The notes: generated from the sequence alone by a model not told the origin. Positions 43,885-54,084 are shown, numbered from the stretch's first letter. The stretch is 64,000 nucleotides of DNA from Sphingobacterium alimentarium (GCF_004342685.1 NZ_SMBZ01000017.1:1-64000); one strand, 5' to 3'. Translations and numbers: made by a program.

Positions 43885-45429
43885 TTAATACTCTATCGGA
43901 ACATTTAATTCTACTGTGCTACCGCGCTGCGGTACACCTTTGATACGGACAATATTTCGTCGTGTACCAGTCAATGCAGATTCTACATCATCGACATTAT
44001 TTACGGATTTACCATTTATTTCGGTAATCACTAATCCTTTTTCGACACCGAAGTATTCGAATACACCCCCTTTATGTACTTGAGTAACCACTACCCCTGA
44101 AGAAACACCAAGTTCTTTCTTACGTGCATCCGTAGCAGGGATAAAGCTAGCTCCAAGTTTATTGAAGATTTCTGTTGCGCTTGCATTACTTCCACCTTCT
44201 CCTTGTTTTGCTTTAGATTCTTCTTCCGCTTTTAAGGTTAGTGTTACATCTTTCTCTTTGCCATCACGTTTGTACGTAATTTTCACTTTGTCGCCAGGGC
44301 GCAATCTCGCAATACGCTCTTGCAAATCAGATGAAGAGTAAATAGGGCGTCCTTCGATTTTGGTAAGGATATCACCACCTTTGATACCAGCGCTTTCAGC
44401 AGCACCACCTTTTACTACATTCTGTACATACAATCCATTGATATCATCAATACCTTTTTCTGTACGCAATGCTTCATTGATTTCAGTAAATGTAACCCCG
44501 ATGAAACCGCGTTTTACGCTACCAAATTCTTTGAAATCATCTAGAATTTTTTTCGCCAAATTGATTGGAATTGCAAATCCATAACCCGCATATACTCCAG
44601 TAGGAGAAGCAATCGCGGAATTGATACCGATCAATTCTCCTCTTGCATTCACCAATGCACCACCACTATTTCCTTTATTGATCACCGCATCGGTTTGAAT
44701 AAAGGATTCAATAGCTGTATTTATGATTTGTTGGTCTTCATTTCCGTAGCCTCTAGGCATTTGTTGCGATTCACCTAAGATCCCAATTTGACGTCCTTTG
44801 GCGCTGACAATCCCTGCAGTCACAGTAGATTGCAAACTCAACGGATAACCAACAGCCAATACCCACTCACCAATCTGTACATTATCTGAATCACCCATTC
44901 TTACCATAGGTAAATTGGTAGCACTCACTTTAAGCAATGCCAAGTCTGTATTTGGGTCACGACCAATAACTTTAGCTTCAAAAGTACGTTTGTCGGTCAA
45001 TTGCACTTCGATTTTATCTGCATTCTCAACAACATGATTGTTCGTTACGATATATCCATCAGGTGTCAAGATTACACCTGAACCTGAAGCCTGTGCTTGA
45101 CGAGGTTGTGCTTGACGGCGTTGAGGCATTCCGAAAAACTCTTCAAACATATCAAAGGGCGAAGAACCACCACCGCGTTGCGAGCCACGAGCAGTCATCG
45201 TTACTTTGATATGAACCACACCCGGTGATACCGCAGCTGCCGCTTGCGTAAAATCCGGATTACCAGTTGATGACAGCATCTCCCCAGCAGGATTATTCGC
45301 ATAATATACTTTTTGTTGTTCTTCTAAGGTCATCTGATTAAATTGCTTGTCTTCAAACAATTTATATCCGCCTACAGCCACCGCACCTCCTAAGACAGCT
45401 GTCAATAAACTTACTCCTATTTTTTTCAT
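43885..45429 (-). CDS. Do/DegQ-family periplasmic serine protease (HtrA)
   Basis: Envelope protease-chaperone. The ATG at 45429 (MKKIGVSLLTAVLGGAVAVG) is chosen; the longer frame would begin with TTG. Membrane or signal segment, then a trypsin-like domain with His in TNNHVVENADKI, Asp in DPNTDLALLKV and Ser in NKGNSGGALVNA. Two PDZ domains follow (about 285-375 and 420-505: RGFIGVTFTEINE; SGVVVTQVHKGGVFEYFG). 514 aa, full-length. Promoter at 45493-45524. It is a single-gene unit between the promoter and the terminator at 43837. Confidence 0.94.
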   Translation of the reverse strand: MKKIGVSLLTAVLGGAVAVGGYKLFEDKQFNQMTLEEQQKVYYANNPAGEMLSSTGNPDFTQAAAAVSPGVVHIKVTMTARGSQRGGGSSPFDMFEEFFGMPQRRQAQPRQAQASGSGVILTPDGYIVTNNHVVENADKIEVQLTDKRTFEAKVIGRDPNTDLALLKVSATNLPMVRMGDSDNVQIGEWVLAVGYPLSLQSTVTAGIVSAKGRQIGILGESQQMPRGYGNEDQQIINTAIESFIQTDAVINKGNSGGALVNARGELIGINSAIASPTGVYAGYGFAIPINLAKKILDDFKEFGSVKRGFIGVTFTEINEALRTEKGIDDINGLYVQNVVKGGAAESAGIKGGDILTKIEGRPIYSSSDLQERIARLRPGDKVKITYKRDGKEKDVTLTLKAEEESKAKQGEGGSNASATEIFNKLGASFIPATDARKKELGVSSGVVVTQVHKGGVFEYFGVEKGLVITEINGKSVNNVDDVESALTGTRRNIVRIKGVPQRGSTVELNVPIEY

Positions 45430-45492
45430 ATTACTTATTGCTGTTTTAAAATTCAATTATTAATTATCTATTCTTACCTTGTACGAAGTATT

Positions 45493-45524
45493 CAAATGTA
45501 ATACCACATTGGCAGATGACACAA
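45493..45524 (-). promoter_or_regulatory. htrA promoter, TTG-N21-TACATTTG
   Basis: On the minus strand TTG (45524-45522), a 21-nt spacer and TACATTTG (45500-45493). This matches the Bacteroidota -33/-7 promoter. The leader to the ATG at 45429 is about 55-60 nt. Confidence 0.7.
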
Positions 45525-45648
45525 GTTTTGTCAGTTAAATTTTGTTAACATATTGTATTATTATACGGTTTTTAACAAGTTTTAACAAATCGGCATGATT
45601 GTGTAACAAGAATATTAAATTCGATAGAAAATTTCAAATATTTTAAGG

Positions 45649-46434
45649 ATGAAAATTCAATTTTCTAAATATCAAGGAGCAGGCAACGATTTTGTGTTAA
45701 TTGACAATAGAAATGGGGCTTTTGATAAGCATAATAATGAATTAGTGCGGACATTATGCGACCGACGCTTTGGCATCGGAGGTGATGGCCTCATGCTGCT
45801 TCAATATAGAGAAAATTTTGATTTTGAAATGGTTTATTACAACGCAGACGGCGCTGAAGGCACGATGTGCGGCAATGGCGGACGCTGTATAGTCGCATTT
45901 GCGAGAGATCTCAATCTCATCAGCAGCCAAACTGACTTTTTGGCAGTGGACGGGCCGCATTCAGCGGAAATCGCAGGAGATCAAGTGAACTTGGGAATGA
46001 TTGATGTTCACCAAGTTAACCGTGATGGGGAAGCTTATGTCCTGAATACCGGTTCGCCACATTATATTCTTAAAGTCGAAAATCTTGATAAACTGGATGT
46101 ATATCGGGAAGGCTATGCAATTCGAAACAATGAAACCTATGGCGACGAAGGCATTAATGTTAATTTTATCGAGGCAGAAGGCGATGGCTATTTTGTACGC
46201 ACATTTGAGCGTGGTGTAGAAGACGAAACCTTTGCGTGCGGAACCGGTGCTACCGCAGCAGCTATGGCCATGGCTATTGACAAGGACCTGAAAGGGCAGA
46301 TTACTATTCCAATCCGCGTTTTGGGAGGCCAACTATACATTTCTTTCTTTCGGGAAGGCAACTCATTTACCAGCGTGTACCTGAAAGGTCCGGCGAATTT
46401 TGTTTTTAAAGGTGAAATTGAAATCACTAAATAA
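45649..46434 (+). CDS. dapF: Diaminopimelate epimerase
   Basis: Interconverts LL- and meso-diaminopimelate, the last steps towards lysine and peptidoglycan. 261 aa. N-terminal FSKYQGAGNDFVLIDNR; the first catalytic Cys is in EGTMCGNGGRC (about residue 74), the second in TFACGTGATAAAMAM (about 198). The AEGDGYFVRTFERGVEDE block precedes the second Cys. It is followed by the SNF2 helicase gene on the same strand after 75 bp. Confidence 0.96.
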   Translation: MKIQFSKYQGAGNDFVLIDNRNGAFDKHNNELVRTLCDRRFGIGGDGLMLLQYRENFDFEMVYYNADGAEGTMCGNGGRCIVAFARDLNLISSQTDFLAVDGPHSAEIAGDQVNLGMIDVHQVNRDGEAYVLNTGSPHYILKVENLDKLDVYREGYAIRNNETYGDEGINVNFIEAEGDGYFVRTFERGVEDETFACGTGATAAAMAMAIDKDLKGQITIPIRVLGGQLYISFFREGNSFTSVYLKGPANFVFKGEIEITK

Positions 46435-46509
46435 TTGAATCTTTATTTTATCTTCATAGATATTCCGCTTATATTAGATGTCTTTTTTGGGAATACCTAT
46501 TAAAAATTG

Positions 46510-49392
46510 ATGCAACAAATAGATACCGCTCATCCGTACAAATTAATATATTCAATTGGTGAACATCCCTATCTAGGATATTTAATTGAGCCGCATATCG
46601 TGCAGCTGAATCCGAATGGAAGTCTTTCGCTTTCGTACAAACGTGTATTCTCAAATACGGTGGATGAGTTTGCTGATGCTCTGGATGAAACGGACTACAA
46701 AATTATCAAGCTACTGGATGAGGTAGAACAGAGTAACGTTATCAAGAAGTATCACAAAAAGCCTGTTCGTCCTGCAGATTATTTTTCCAAAATATTCGAC
46801 GACAAGGTTCGCAATTATATTCGACCAAGGCTGGAGAAGAAGCTGCTCAAAGTCCTGGAATACATCGGCGCCAAATCACTCTATCTAATGAGCAGAAAGG
46901 ATGGCTATCCCGCAGAACAGCAACTCCAGATCGCGGACCAAACTACTTCCATCCTATTTCATTTTCGGCGTAACGAATCCGAAACACGGTATTTTCCGAC
47001 GCTCAAATACGATGGACACCGCATGGAATTCATGTTTAAAAATGCGGAAGTCATCATCAATTCACAAGCCTGGCTTCTGCTGGATAATGTACTGTATCAT
47101 TTTGACCAACCCTTAGAAGGAAAGAAGTTAGCGCCTTTTTTAAATAAACGATACATCTCTGTTCCTCGCTCGACGGAACGTAAATATTATGAAACCTTCG
47201 TCACGCCGCTGATCGAAAAATATGCGGTATATGCTGAAGGATTTGACATTAAGACATTGAAAGAAGACACTATTCCCATCTTGACACTCAATTATGTACA
47301 AAATGGGGATTCTCATCTTCAACTAAGTTTTCAATATGCTGATTTTTTGTTCTCCCCAGCGGCAGAGCAAAAAATTTCAGTCAAGATGACTTACGATCCG
47401 GACAAAGATTTATACACCTTCACCCGTGTCAAACGTTCGACAATTTGGGAAGACAATCTGCATACTTACCTGACAGAATTAGGGCTGCAAAAACAAGACA
47501 CACTTTTCGGCAGATATATTACCAATGGCCAAGCATTCTCCAATGTATTTGAATGGCTCAGTGACAAACATGAGCAGTTGCTTCAAAAAGGTTTCGTTAT
47601 AAAGCAAGAGACAGGAGATAAGCATTTCTTTATCGGCAAAACGACCCTTGACATCGAAGTGGTCGAAGACAATGACTGGTTTGATGTGCGCGCGTTTGCC
47701 AACTTTGGACCTTACAAGATTCCATTTGTACAGTTGCGTGATCATATCTTGAACCGAATACAAGAATTTGCGTTGCCCAACGGAGAGATTGCCATTATTC
47801 CAGAGGAATGGTTTGCTCAGTACGAGCATTTGTTTCAGTTTGCAATTAAGAAATCGGGATTACAACTCAATAAAGCGCACATTGGTATATTGCATGAAAT
47901 ATCTGAGCATACCGCACTCACCATGAGCCGCAAACTTCAAAACTTAACAAATTTCGAAGAAATTGCCGCAGTAAGTCCACCGCAGGATTTCAATGGTAGC
48001 CTTCGACCTTACCAAGAAGCGGGTTACAATTGGTTTCATTTTCTTCAAGAGTTTAAGTTTGGTGGGGTGCTAGCAGACGATATGGGCTTGGGTAAAACGG
48101 TACAGACATTAGCGCTGTTGCAAAAGCAAAAAGAGGAGTTGAAAAACACGGATTATGCAAAGACCTCTTTATTGGTACTGCCTACTTCCTTGGTTTACAA
48201 TTGGCAACGAGAGGCCAATAGGTTTGCCCCTCACTTGCGGATCCTCACGCATATCGGGTCCAACCGCTATAAAGACCCTTATGCTTTCACTCATTTCGAT
48301 CTCATCATCACCACATATGGCATTATTCGTAGTGATGAAGATTTGTTTAGCAAATTCTTTTTTAATTATATCATATTAGACGAGAGTCAAAATATTAAGA
48401 ATCCTACATCCAAATCTTTTAAATCTATCAAATCCCTAAAAAGCAGGTATAAGCTGGCACTAAGCGGGACGCCAATCGAGAACTCTGTTTCGGATATTTG
48501 GTCTCAGATGCACTTTACCAACCCGGGATTGTTGGGAAGTTATTCTTTCTTTCAGAAAGAATTTGTAACTGCCATCGAGAAGAAAAAGGATGAGCATACA
48601 GCGAAGCGTTTGCAGGCGATAATAAAGCCATTTGTATTGCGCCGCACCAAAAATCAGGTGGCCACGGAGCTACCGCCTAAGACGGAGCAAATCATTTATT
48701 GCGAAATGGACGAGGCGCAGGCCGAAATTTACGAATCCACAAAATCGGAATATCGCAATGCGCTATTGGAAGGCGTTGTCAATAATAGTGCGAAAGGCAC
48801 ACAGATAGCATTGTTGCAAGGGCTTACCAAGTTGCGGCAGCTGGCGAACCACCCCAAGATGGTGGACACAAAATACAGTAAAGATTCGGGTAAATTTAAG
48901 GCGGTCATAGAGATGCTGCAGTCAATTTCTTCCGAAGGCAACAAAGTGTTGATCTTTTCCCAATTCGTCAAGCATTTGGATTTGTTCAAAGAGTATTTTG
49001 ACAAAAAAGACATTCCATACGCTTACTTGGATGGCGCAACGAAAGATCGCGCGAGGGCCGTGCAGGAGTTCAAAGAAAAGGAAGAAGTTAGAATATTTTT
49101 GATTTCTATCAAGGCTGGTGGTGTGGGGCTCAACCTGACAGAGGCAGATTATGTATTTATCCTCGACCCTTGGTGGAATCCGGCTGTGGAGCAACAAGCG
49201 ATTGATAGATCGCATCGTATCGGCCAAAAACGCAATGTCTTTATCTACAAATTCATCAGCAAGGACACCGTGGAGGAAAAGATTGTGGCGCTTCAAAATC
49301 GAAAGTTGTCGATTGCTACAACCTTAATCACGACAGAAGAAACTTTTGTAAAATCCTTGACTCAAGACGATTTAAGAGAGTTACTACGGTAA
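46510..49392 (+). CDS. SNF2-family DEAD/DEAH-box helicase
   Basis: Large Swi2/Snf2 ATPase, 960 aa, likely moving RNA polymerase or proteins on DNA (RapA/HepA-like bacterial group). The ATG at 46510 follows an in-frame TTG. About 480 N-terminal residues have no recognised motif. RecA-like domain 1: LADDMGLGKTVQT (Walker A, about 522-532), ILDESQNIKNPTSKSFKS (DExx box) and LALSGTPIENSVSDIWSQM. Domain 2: LIFSQFVKHLDLF, YLDGATKDRARAVQEF, ISIKAGGVGLNLTEADYVF and PWWNPAVEQQAIDRSHRIGQ (motifs V-VI). Exact role unknown. Confidence 0.93.
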   Translation: MQQIDTAHPYKLIYSIGEHPYLGYLIEPHIVQLNPNGSLSLSYKRVFSNTVDEFADALDETDYKIIKLLDEVEQSNVIKKYHKKPVRPADYFSKIFDDKVRNYIRPRLEKKLLKVLEYIGAKSLYLMSRKDGYPAEQQLQIADQTTSILFHFRRNESETRYFPTLKYDGHRMEFMFKNAEVIINSQAWLLLDNVLYHFDQPLEGKKLAPFLNKRYISVPRSTERKYYETFVTPLIEKYAVYAEGFDIKTLKEDTIPILTLNYVQNGDSHLQLSFQYADFLFSPAAEQKISVKMTYDPDKDLYTFTRVKRSTIWEDNLHTYLTELGLQKQDTLFGRYITNGQAFSNVFEWLSDKHEQLLQKGFVIKQETGDKHFFIGKTTLDIEVVEDNDWFDVRAFANFGPYKIPFVQLRDHILNRIQEFALPNGEIAIIPEEWFAQYEHLFQFAIKKSGLQLNKAHIGILHEISEHTALTMSRKLQNLTNFEEIAAVSPPQDFNGSLRPYQEAGYNWFHFLQEFKFGGVLADDMGLGKTVQTLALLQKQKEELKNTDYAKTSLLVLPTSLVYNWQREANRFAPHLRILTHIGSNRYKDPYAFTHFDLIITTYGIIRSDEDLFSKFFFNYIILDESQNIKNPTSKSFKSIKSLKSRYKLALSGTPIENSVSDIWSQMHFTNPGLLGSYSFFQKEFVTAIEKKKDEHTAKRLQAIIKPFVLRRTKNQVATELPPKTEQIIYCEMDEAQAEIYESTKSEYRNALLEGVVNNSAKGTQIALLQGLTKLRQLANHPKMVDTKYSKDSGKFKAVIEMLQSISSEGNKVLIFSQFVKHLDLFKEYFDKKDIPYAYLDGATKDRARAVQEFKEKEEVRIFLISIKAGGVGLNLTEADYVFILDPWWNPAVEQQAIDRSHRIGQKRNVFIYKFISKDTVEEKIVALQNRKLSIATTLITTEETFVKSLTQDDLRELLR

Positions 49393-49401
49393 GAAACAAA
49401 A

Positions 49402-49427
49402 AAAGCTGTAAGTTTTCTTACAGCTTT
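49402..49427. terminator. Terminator between the SNF2 gene and asd
   Basis: AAAGCTGTAAG-TTTT-CTTACAGCTTT, a perfect 11-bp stem. On the minus strand a seven-T run follows, so it ends asd; it may also serve the SNF2 gene. Confidence 0.85.
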
Positions 49428-49437
49428 AAGTGAAAAA

Positions 49438-50427
49438 TTAAATTAGTCCCTTCTTAGACAACAATTCCGCGACTTGAACGGCATTTGTGGCAGCACCTTT
49501 ACGCAGATTGTCTGCTACAATCCAAAGGTTCACAGTCTTGTCTTGTGATTCATCACGACGTATACGTCCTACGAATACCTCATCTTTACCGTGTGCATCT
49601 TTTGGCATTGGGTATTCCAAATTAGCCGGATTATCAACGACAATCACACCTTCTTGAGCACGCAAGGCTTCTCTCAGTTCATTCAAATCAAAATCATTCT
49701 CAAACTCAATGTTCACAGACTCTGAGTGACCACCCATTACTGGAATACGAACTGTAGTCGCTGTCACACGAATAGAATCATCTTGCATAATTTTGTTCGT
49801 TTCCAATATCATCTTCATCTCCTCTTTGGTATATCCATTATCCTGGAATACATCAATCTGAGGAATCACGTTTAAGTCGATTTGGTAAGGGTATGCTTTC
49901 TCGCCCTCTACGCCTGTACGCTCATCATGTAGCTGCTGAACAGCTTTCACACCGGTACCTGTCACCGACTGGTAAGTGGATACTACGACGCGCTTGATTT
50001 TATATTTTTCATGTAATGGTTTTAATACCACTACCATTTGAATTGTCGAACAATTTGGGTTGGCAATGATTTTATCTTCAGCCGTCAATACATCACCATT
50101 CACTTCGGGCACTACTAATTTTTTAGTAGGGTCCATACGCCATGCTGATGAATTATCAATCACAGTAATACCTGCTTCTGCAAATAGAGGTGCATACTCT
50201 GTCGATGTGCCACCGCCCGCAGAGAATAAAGCTACATCTGGTTTGAGTGCAATAGCTTCTGATGGAGTGACTACCTTGTATTGCTTACCCTTGAATTCAA
50301 TTTCCTTGCCCTTACTTCTTTCTGATGCTACTGGAATTAATTCGGTTAGGGGAAAGTTTCTCTCCGCCAATACTTTTAACATTTCGGACCCAACTAAACC
50401 CGTTGCGCCAACTACTGCTACTTTCAT
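49438..50427 (-). CDS. asd: Aspartate-semialdehyde dehydrogenase
   Basis: Makes aspartate semialdehyde from aspartyl phosphate with NADPH, the branch point to lysine/DAP, threonine and methionine. 329 aa. N-terminal MKVAVVGATGLVGSEMLKVL (GxxGxxG). The catalytic Cys is in IIANPNCSTIQMV (about residue 128), and the His site in MGGHSESVNIEF. It is a single minus-strand gene with a possible -7 box TATGTTTG at 50476-50469. Confidence 0.96.
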   Translation of the reverse strand: MKVAVVGATGLVGSEMLKVLAERNFPLTELIPVASERSKGKEIEFKGKQYKVVTPSEAIALKPDVALFSAGGGTSTEYAPLFAEAGITVIDNSSAWRMDPTKKLVVPEVNGDVLTAEDKIIANPNCSTIQMVVVLKPLHEKYKIKRVVVSTYQSVTGTGVKAVQQLHDERTGVEGEKAYPYQIDLNVIPQIDVFQDNGYTKEEMKMILETNKIMQDDSIRVTATTVRIPVMGGHSESVNIEFENDFDLNELREALRAQEGVIVVDNPANLEYPMPKDAHGKDEVFVGRIRRDESQDKTVNLWIVADNLRKGAATNAVQVAELLSKKGLI

Positions 50428-50468
50428 TTCTTTACAATTGTTGCTTTATACTTATTAATTAATGGATT

Positions 50469-50476
50469 CAAACATA
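50469..50476 (-). promoter_or_regulatory. Possible asd -7 box
   Basis: The minus strand reads TATGTTTG, matching TAnnTTTG, 42 bp upstream of the asd start. No -33 box at the usual distance was found. Confidence 0.45.
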
Positions 50477-50694
50477 ACAAATTAAAATTAGGAAAACCAT
50501 ACAATTTTAAATTTTTCGCATTCAAATTACTTCAAAATTCAAATATACCTTCAAAAAACAGCCGATTGATTATCATTTTATTAATATTTCAAGCCAATAC
50601 ACGGAACAAACACAATGTATAAATATTTTCTAGAGAAAATTATTCTGTAAATTGCCCCTCTCAACAAAACATACGCACAAAGAATAAAAAAAGC

Positions 50695-52353
50695 ATGAGA
50701 TCAATATTAAAATTGTTTTTATTCTGGCTTATTCTGCTATTCACTCCTCTTCTCAAAGGATGGTCTCAACCTGTTGACCGCTTGGTCATCAACGAACTCA
50801 TGATCAATCCAAACAATGTCGCATCACTCCCACCATTTGAGTACATCGAATTATACAACAACGGGTCAACAGCTATTGATCTTGGTAATATCACGCTCCA
50901 TATTAATACCAACCAAATCTCACTGCCCACCCATCATTTAGCACCTCGGCAATACGTCATTTTGTGTAGTCCCGAATCCGTAAATGAATTTGCCCGATTT
51001 GGAAATGCAATTGGTCTTTCGCGCTGGTATGCATTGAGTAATACAGGAGCCACAGTCAAGTTAACGGCGAACGATGAGATCTTAGATGAAGTGTCATACC
51101 GCGATAGCTGGTACAACAGCAGCAGCAAAAGGAATGGCGGTTGGAGTTTGGAGCGCATCAGTCCAGAATGGAAATGCAATATCAATCTCAATTGGTCTGC
51201 CACTCTTTCCTTATCGGGTGGAACGCCTGGACAGTCTAATACTGTATGGAATAAAGATTTTGCTCCGACTCTACAAATTCAGCATTATCATATCCAACAA
51301 AATAAAGTAGAGATTCGCTTTCAGATTGACGCAGCCTTCATAGATATCACTAGTCCCAATTCATTCAGTCTTGACGAAGGCATTGATAACGCCATAGATG
51401 TCCATGTAAGCAACGGCTCGATTATCCTTACCTTCTCTAAGGTGGTGGATCCCCAAAAACTATACACACTCCAATTCAACGGATTAAAACTTTGCAACTT
51501 GGCTATTGCATCGTTTGAGAGTAAATTATTTGACCAAAAAGAGATACAAAGAGGCGATATTGTAATTAACGAGATTCTGTTTAATCCGCGCGAAGGTGGT
51601 GTGGATTTCGTAGAGATATATAATAATACAGACTACAGCATTAACCTTCAAAACTTCAAGTTGGGGAATAGAACCATTACTTCGGATTTTTATCTTTTAG
51701 AAAGCCACCAACATCTAGCGATAACGACCCATCCAGATGTCCTTGTTCAGCATTACCCTCAAAGCCATAGACAAAATATACTGCAGACGGCTGCACTGCC
51801 GCCCTATGCCAATCAACAAGGCATAGTTACCTTATATTCGGACCGAGATATCCTTATCGACTCTGTATATTACAATAGTAATATGCACTCCGGGCATCTT
51901 GTACAGCCAAAAGGCGTATCCTTAGAACGATTAACCCCACAAAAGCCGCTCTTTCATTCAGCGTCCACGCTGGTAGGTGGGGTGACTCCGGGTTACCAAA
52001 ATTCTACGGATGATCTTGGTCTCCAACAAAACAACATTCACTTGACCTCCAAAACCGTATCTCCTAATGGGGATGGCTATGAGGATGTGTTAGAGATAAA
52101 CTATGAATTGATGCAACCTAATTACATCATTGCTGTCGAAATATACAACGAAAAAGGACAGTTGATGAGAAAATTGGCGCATCAAAATCTGGCCGGCACC
52201 CATGGCACACTGACCTGGGATGGCCGGAATGAAAATGGACAACCCTGTGTTAAAGGACATTACATCTGCTATACGAGAATTTTTAACCACAACGGTAAGA
52301 CAGAACAATTTAAACAACCGTTTGTGTTAATCTACTCATTGACAAGACATTGA
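50695..52353 (+). CDS. Secreted lamin-tail-domain protein with FlgD-Ig-like C-terminus
   Basis: 552 aa with a signal peptide (ILKLFLFWLILLFTPLLKGW). Two lamin-tail (LTD) domains: about 28-170 (RLVINELMINPNNVASLPPF) and about 285-430 (GDIVINEILFNPREGGVDFV), separated by an Ig-like stretch. The C-terminal 90 residues are a FlgD-Ig/gliding-type domain (TVSPNGDGYEDVLEINYEL; GTLTWDGRNENGQPCVKGHY). Such proteins are exported surface or matrix components of unknown precise role. It lies immediately upstream of the threonine dehydrogenase gene. Confidence 0.85.
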   Translation: MRSILKLFLFWLILLFTPLLKGWSQPVDRLVINELMINPNNVASLPPFEYIELYNNGSTAIDLGNITLHINTNQISLPTHHLAPRQYVILCSPESVNEFARFGNAIGLSRWYALSNTGATVKLTANDEILDEVSYRDSWYNSSSKRNGGWSLERISPEWKCNINLNWSATLSLSGGTPGQSNTVWNKDFAPTLQIQHYHIQQNKVEIRFQIDAAFIDITSPNSFSLDEGIDNAIDVHVSNGSIILTFSKVVDPQKLYTLQFNGLKLCNLAIASFESKLFDQKEIQRGDIVINEILFNPREGGVDFVEIYNNTDYSINLQNFKLGNRTITSDFYLLESHQHLAITTHPDVLVQHYPQSHRQNILQTAALPPYANQQGIVTLYSDRDILIDSVYYNSNMHSGHLVQPKGVSLERLTPQKPLFHSASTLVGGVTPGYQNSTDDLGLQQNNIHLTSKTVSPNGDGYEDVLEINYELMQPNYIIAVEIYNEKGQLMRKLAHQNLAGTHGTLTWDGRNENGQPCVKGHYICYTRIFNHNGKTEQFKQPFVLIYSLTRH

Positions 52354-52369
52354 AAAACAAATAACTTTG
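52339..52369 (+). promoter_or_regulatory. Promoter TTG-N20-TAACTTTG before the threonine dehydrogenase gene
   Basis: TTG (52339-52341), a 20-nt spacer and TAACTTTG (52362-52369). It lies partly within the end of the upstream gene. The start ATG at 52379 is 10 bp beyond the -7 box, implying a very short leader. Confidence 0.7.
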
Positions 52370-52378
52370 CTGTATCAT

Positions 52379-53407
52379 ATGAAAGAAACAATAATCATCC
52401 TTGGTGCTAACGGTCAGATTGGGTCTGAATTAGCATTGGCACTACGCAATAAATTTGGTAAAGAAAACGTCATTACCTCCGATATTAGGCCTCCACAGCA
52501 GCTGGAAGAGGGCGATATATTCGAAACGGCAAATGTTCTAGACAAAAATCTATTAAAAGAATTATTCCTCAAGTATAAGCCTACGCAGATTTATTTGCTT
52601 GCTGCTATGCTATCCGCTACGGGTGAGCAGTATCCGCAAAAAGCGTGGGATCTAAACATGAATGGACTATTGAATGTCTTGGATCTGGCTGTAGAACTAG
52701 GCATCAAAAAAATATTTTGGCCAAGCTCTATCGCCGTATTTGGGCCTCATTCACCAAAAATTGATACTCCGCAGTACTGTGTAATGGATCCTAATAGTAT
52801 TTATGGGATTAGTAAGCTTTCAGGAGAAAGATTGGTAGAATATTACCACGCGAAGTACGGATTAGATATCCGCAGTATCCGTTACCCAGGAATTATATCA
52901 TGGAAAACTGCGCCAGGAGGCGGCACGACAGATTATGCTGTTCATATTTTCTTTGAGGCTTTGGCAAAAGGCGCCTACACCTCTTTCTTGTCCGAAAATA
53001 CCGCTTTGCCTATGATGTATATGGATGATGCTGTACGCGCCACCATCGAACTTATGGATGCTCCGGCCGAAAACTTAACGATTCGCTCTAGCTATAATTT
53101 GGCAGGTATTTCCTTTACTCCTACAGAGATTGCTCAAGAAATTAAAAAAATTCTTCCTAATTTTGACATGTCTTATGCAGATGGGGACCCACGCCAAGCT
53201 ATTGCTGATTCATGGCCGAAGAGTATAAACGACGAGTACGCTCAGAAGGACTGGAATTGGAAGCTTGAATACAACCTTGAAGATTTGACACGAGAAATGA
53301 TCGAAAATCTTAAAACAAATAAACAACAATGGGTAGAGCTTTTGAATTTAGAAAGGAAAGAAAATTTAAGCGCTGGGCCAAAATGGCGGTCCAATTCACA
53401 CGTTTAG
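52379..53407 (+). CDS. NAD-dependent epimerase/dehydratase, L-threonine 3-dehydrogenase-like
   Basis: Extended SDR enzyme oxidising L-threonine to 2-amino-3-ketobutyrate (TDH of the SDR type). The ATG at 52379 gives MKETIIILGANGQIGSELAL with the NAD-binding GANGQIG. Active-site YGISK (Tyr-x3-Lys) follows WPSSIAVFGP and MDPNSIYGISKLSGE. RYPGIISWKTAPGGGTTDYA and MMYMDDAVRATIELM match the TDH group. 342 aa, about 25 residues longer than usual: the last part (ENLKTNKQQWVELLN onwards) overlaps the yebC start by 79 bp in another frame. Confidence 0.88.
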   Translation: MKETIIILGANGQIGSELALALRNKFGKENVITSDIRPPQQLEEGDIFETANVLDKNLLKELFLKYKPTQIYLLAAMLSATGEQYPQKAWDLNMNGLLNVLDLAVELGIKKIFWPSSIAVFGPHSPKIDTPQYCVMDPNSIYGISKLSGERLVEYYHAKYGLDIRSIRYPGIISWKTAPGGGTTDYAVHIFFEALAKGAYTSFLSENTALPMMYMDDAVRATIELMDAPAENLTIRSSYNLAGISFTPTEIAQEIKKILPNFDMSYADGDPRQAIADSWPKSINDEYAQKDWNWKLEYNLEDLTREMIENLKTNKQQWVELLNLERKENLSAGPKWRSNSHV

Positions 53408-54054
53408 GAAAAGAAATTGCTATCGCTGTAAAAGAAGGTGGCCCTCACCCGGAGAACAACTCACGTTTGCGTACGGCTATCCAAAATGCGAAAGCAGTGA
53501 ATATGCCTAAAGATCGTGTGGAAGCAGCTATCAAAAGAGCTTCAGAAAAAGATTCAAAAGGCTACGAAGAATTTGTATACGAAGGCTATGGTCCACATGG
53601 TGTACCCGTGTTAATCGAAACAGCGACGGACAATACCAATCGTACAGTAGCAAATATCAGATCTTATTTCACAAAATCTGGCGGTTCATTAGGAAAAACG
53701 GGTTCTTTAGATTTTATTTTCAATCGCAAATCTATTTTTCGTTTTGCAGCTGCTGAAGATTTAGATGTGGAAGAATTGGAATTGGAATTGATCGATGGCG
53801 GTTTAGAAGAATTATACGTTGAGGCGGACGAAGAAGGAAACGACATCGTCGTGGTACAGACTTCTTTCGAAGATTTCGGAAATATGCAGCGCCTAATAGA
53901 AGAAAAAGGTATTGAGCTTAAATCTGCTAAACTAGAGCGTATTGCACTATCCCACACCTCATTGACGGAAGAACAAGCTGCGGATGTACTCAAACTTATC
54001 GACAAAATCGAAGAGGATGACGATGTACAGGCGGTATACCACAATATGGAATAA
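53329..54054 (+). CDS. YebC/PmpR family protein
   Basis: Member of the YebC family (translation- or transcription-associated regulator, formerly DUF28). 241 aa. The start MGRAFEFRKERKFKRWAKMA is the usual Bacteroidota N-terminus, so the ATG at 53329 is kept although it lies inside the upstream gene. Other hallmarks: GGPHPENNSRLRTAIQNAKA, NMPKDRVEAAIKRA, YEGYGPHGVPVLIE and TDNTNRTVANIRSYF. A terminator (54085) follows the stop. Confidence 0.92.
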   Translation: MGRAFEFRKERKFKRWAKMAVQFTRLGKEIAIAVKEGGPHPENNSRLRTAIQNAKAVNMPKDRVEAAIKRASEKDSKGYEEFVYEGYGPHGVPVLIETATDNTNRTVANIRSYFTKSGGSLGKTGSLDFIFNRKSIFRFAAAEDLDVEELELELIDGGLEELYVEADEEGNDIVVVQTSFEDFGNMQRLIEEKGIELKSAKLERIALSHTSLTEEQAADVLKLIDKIEEDDDVQAVYHNME

Positions 54055-54084
54055 TACAATATTCAATCTTATTATTATTTGGAA

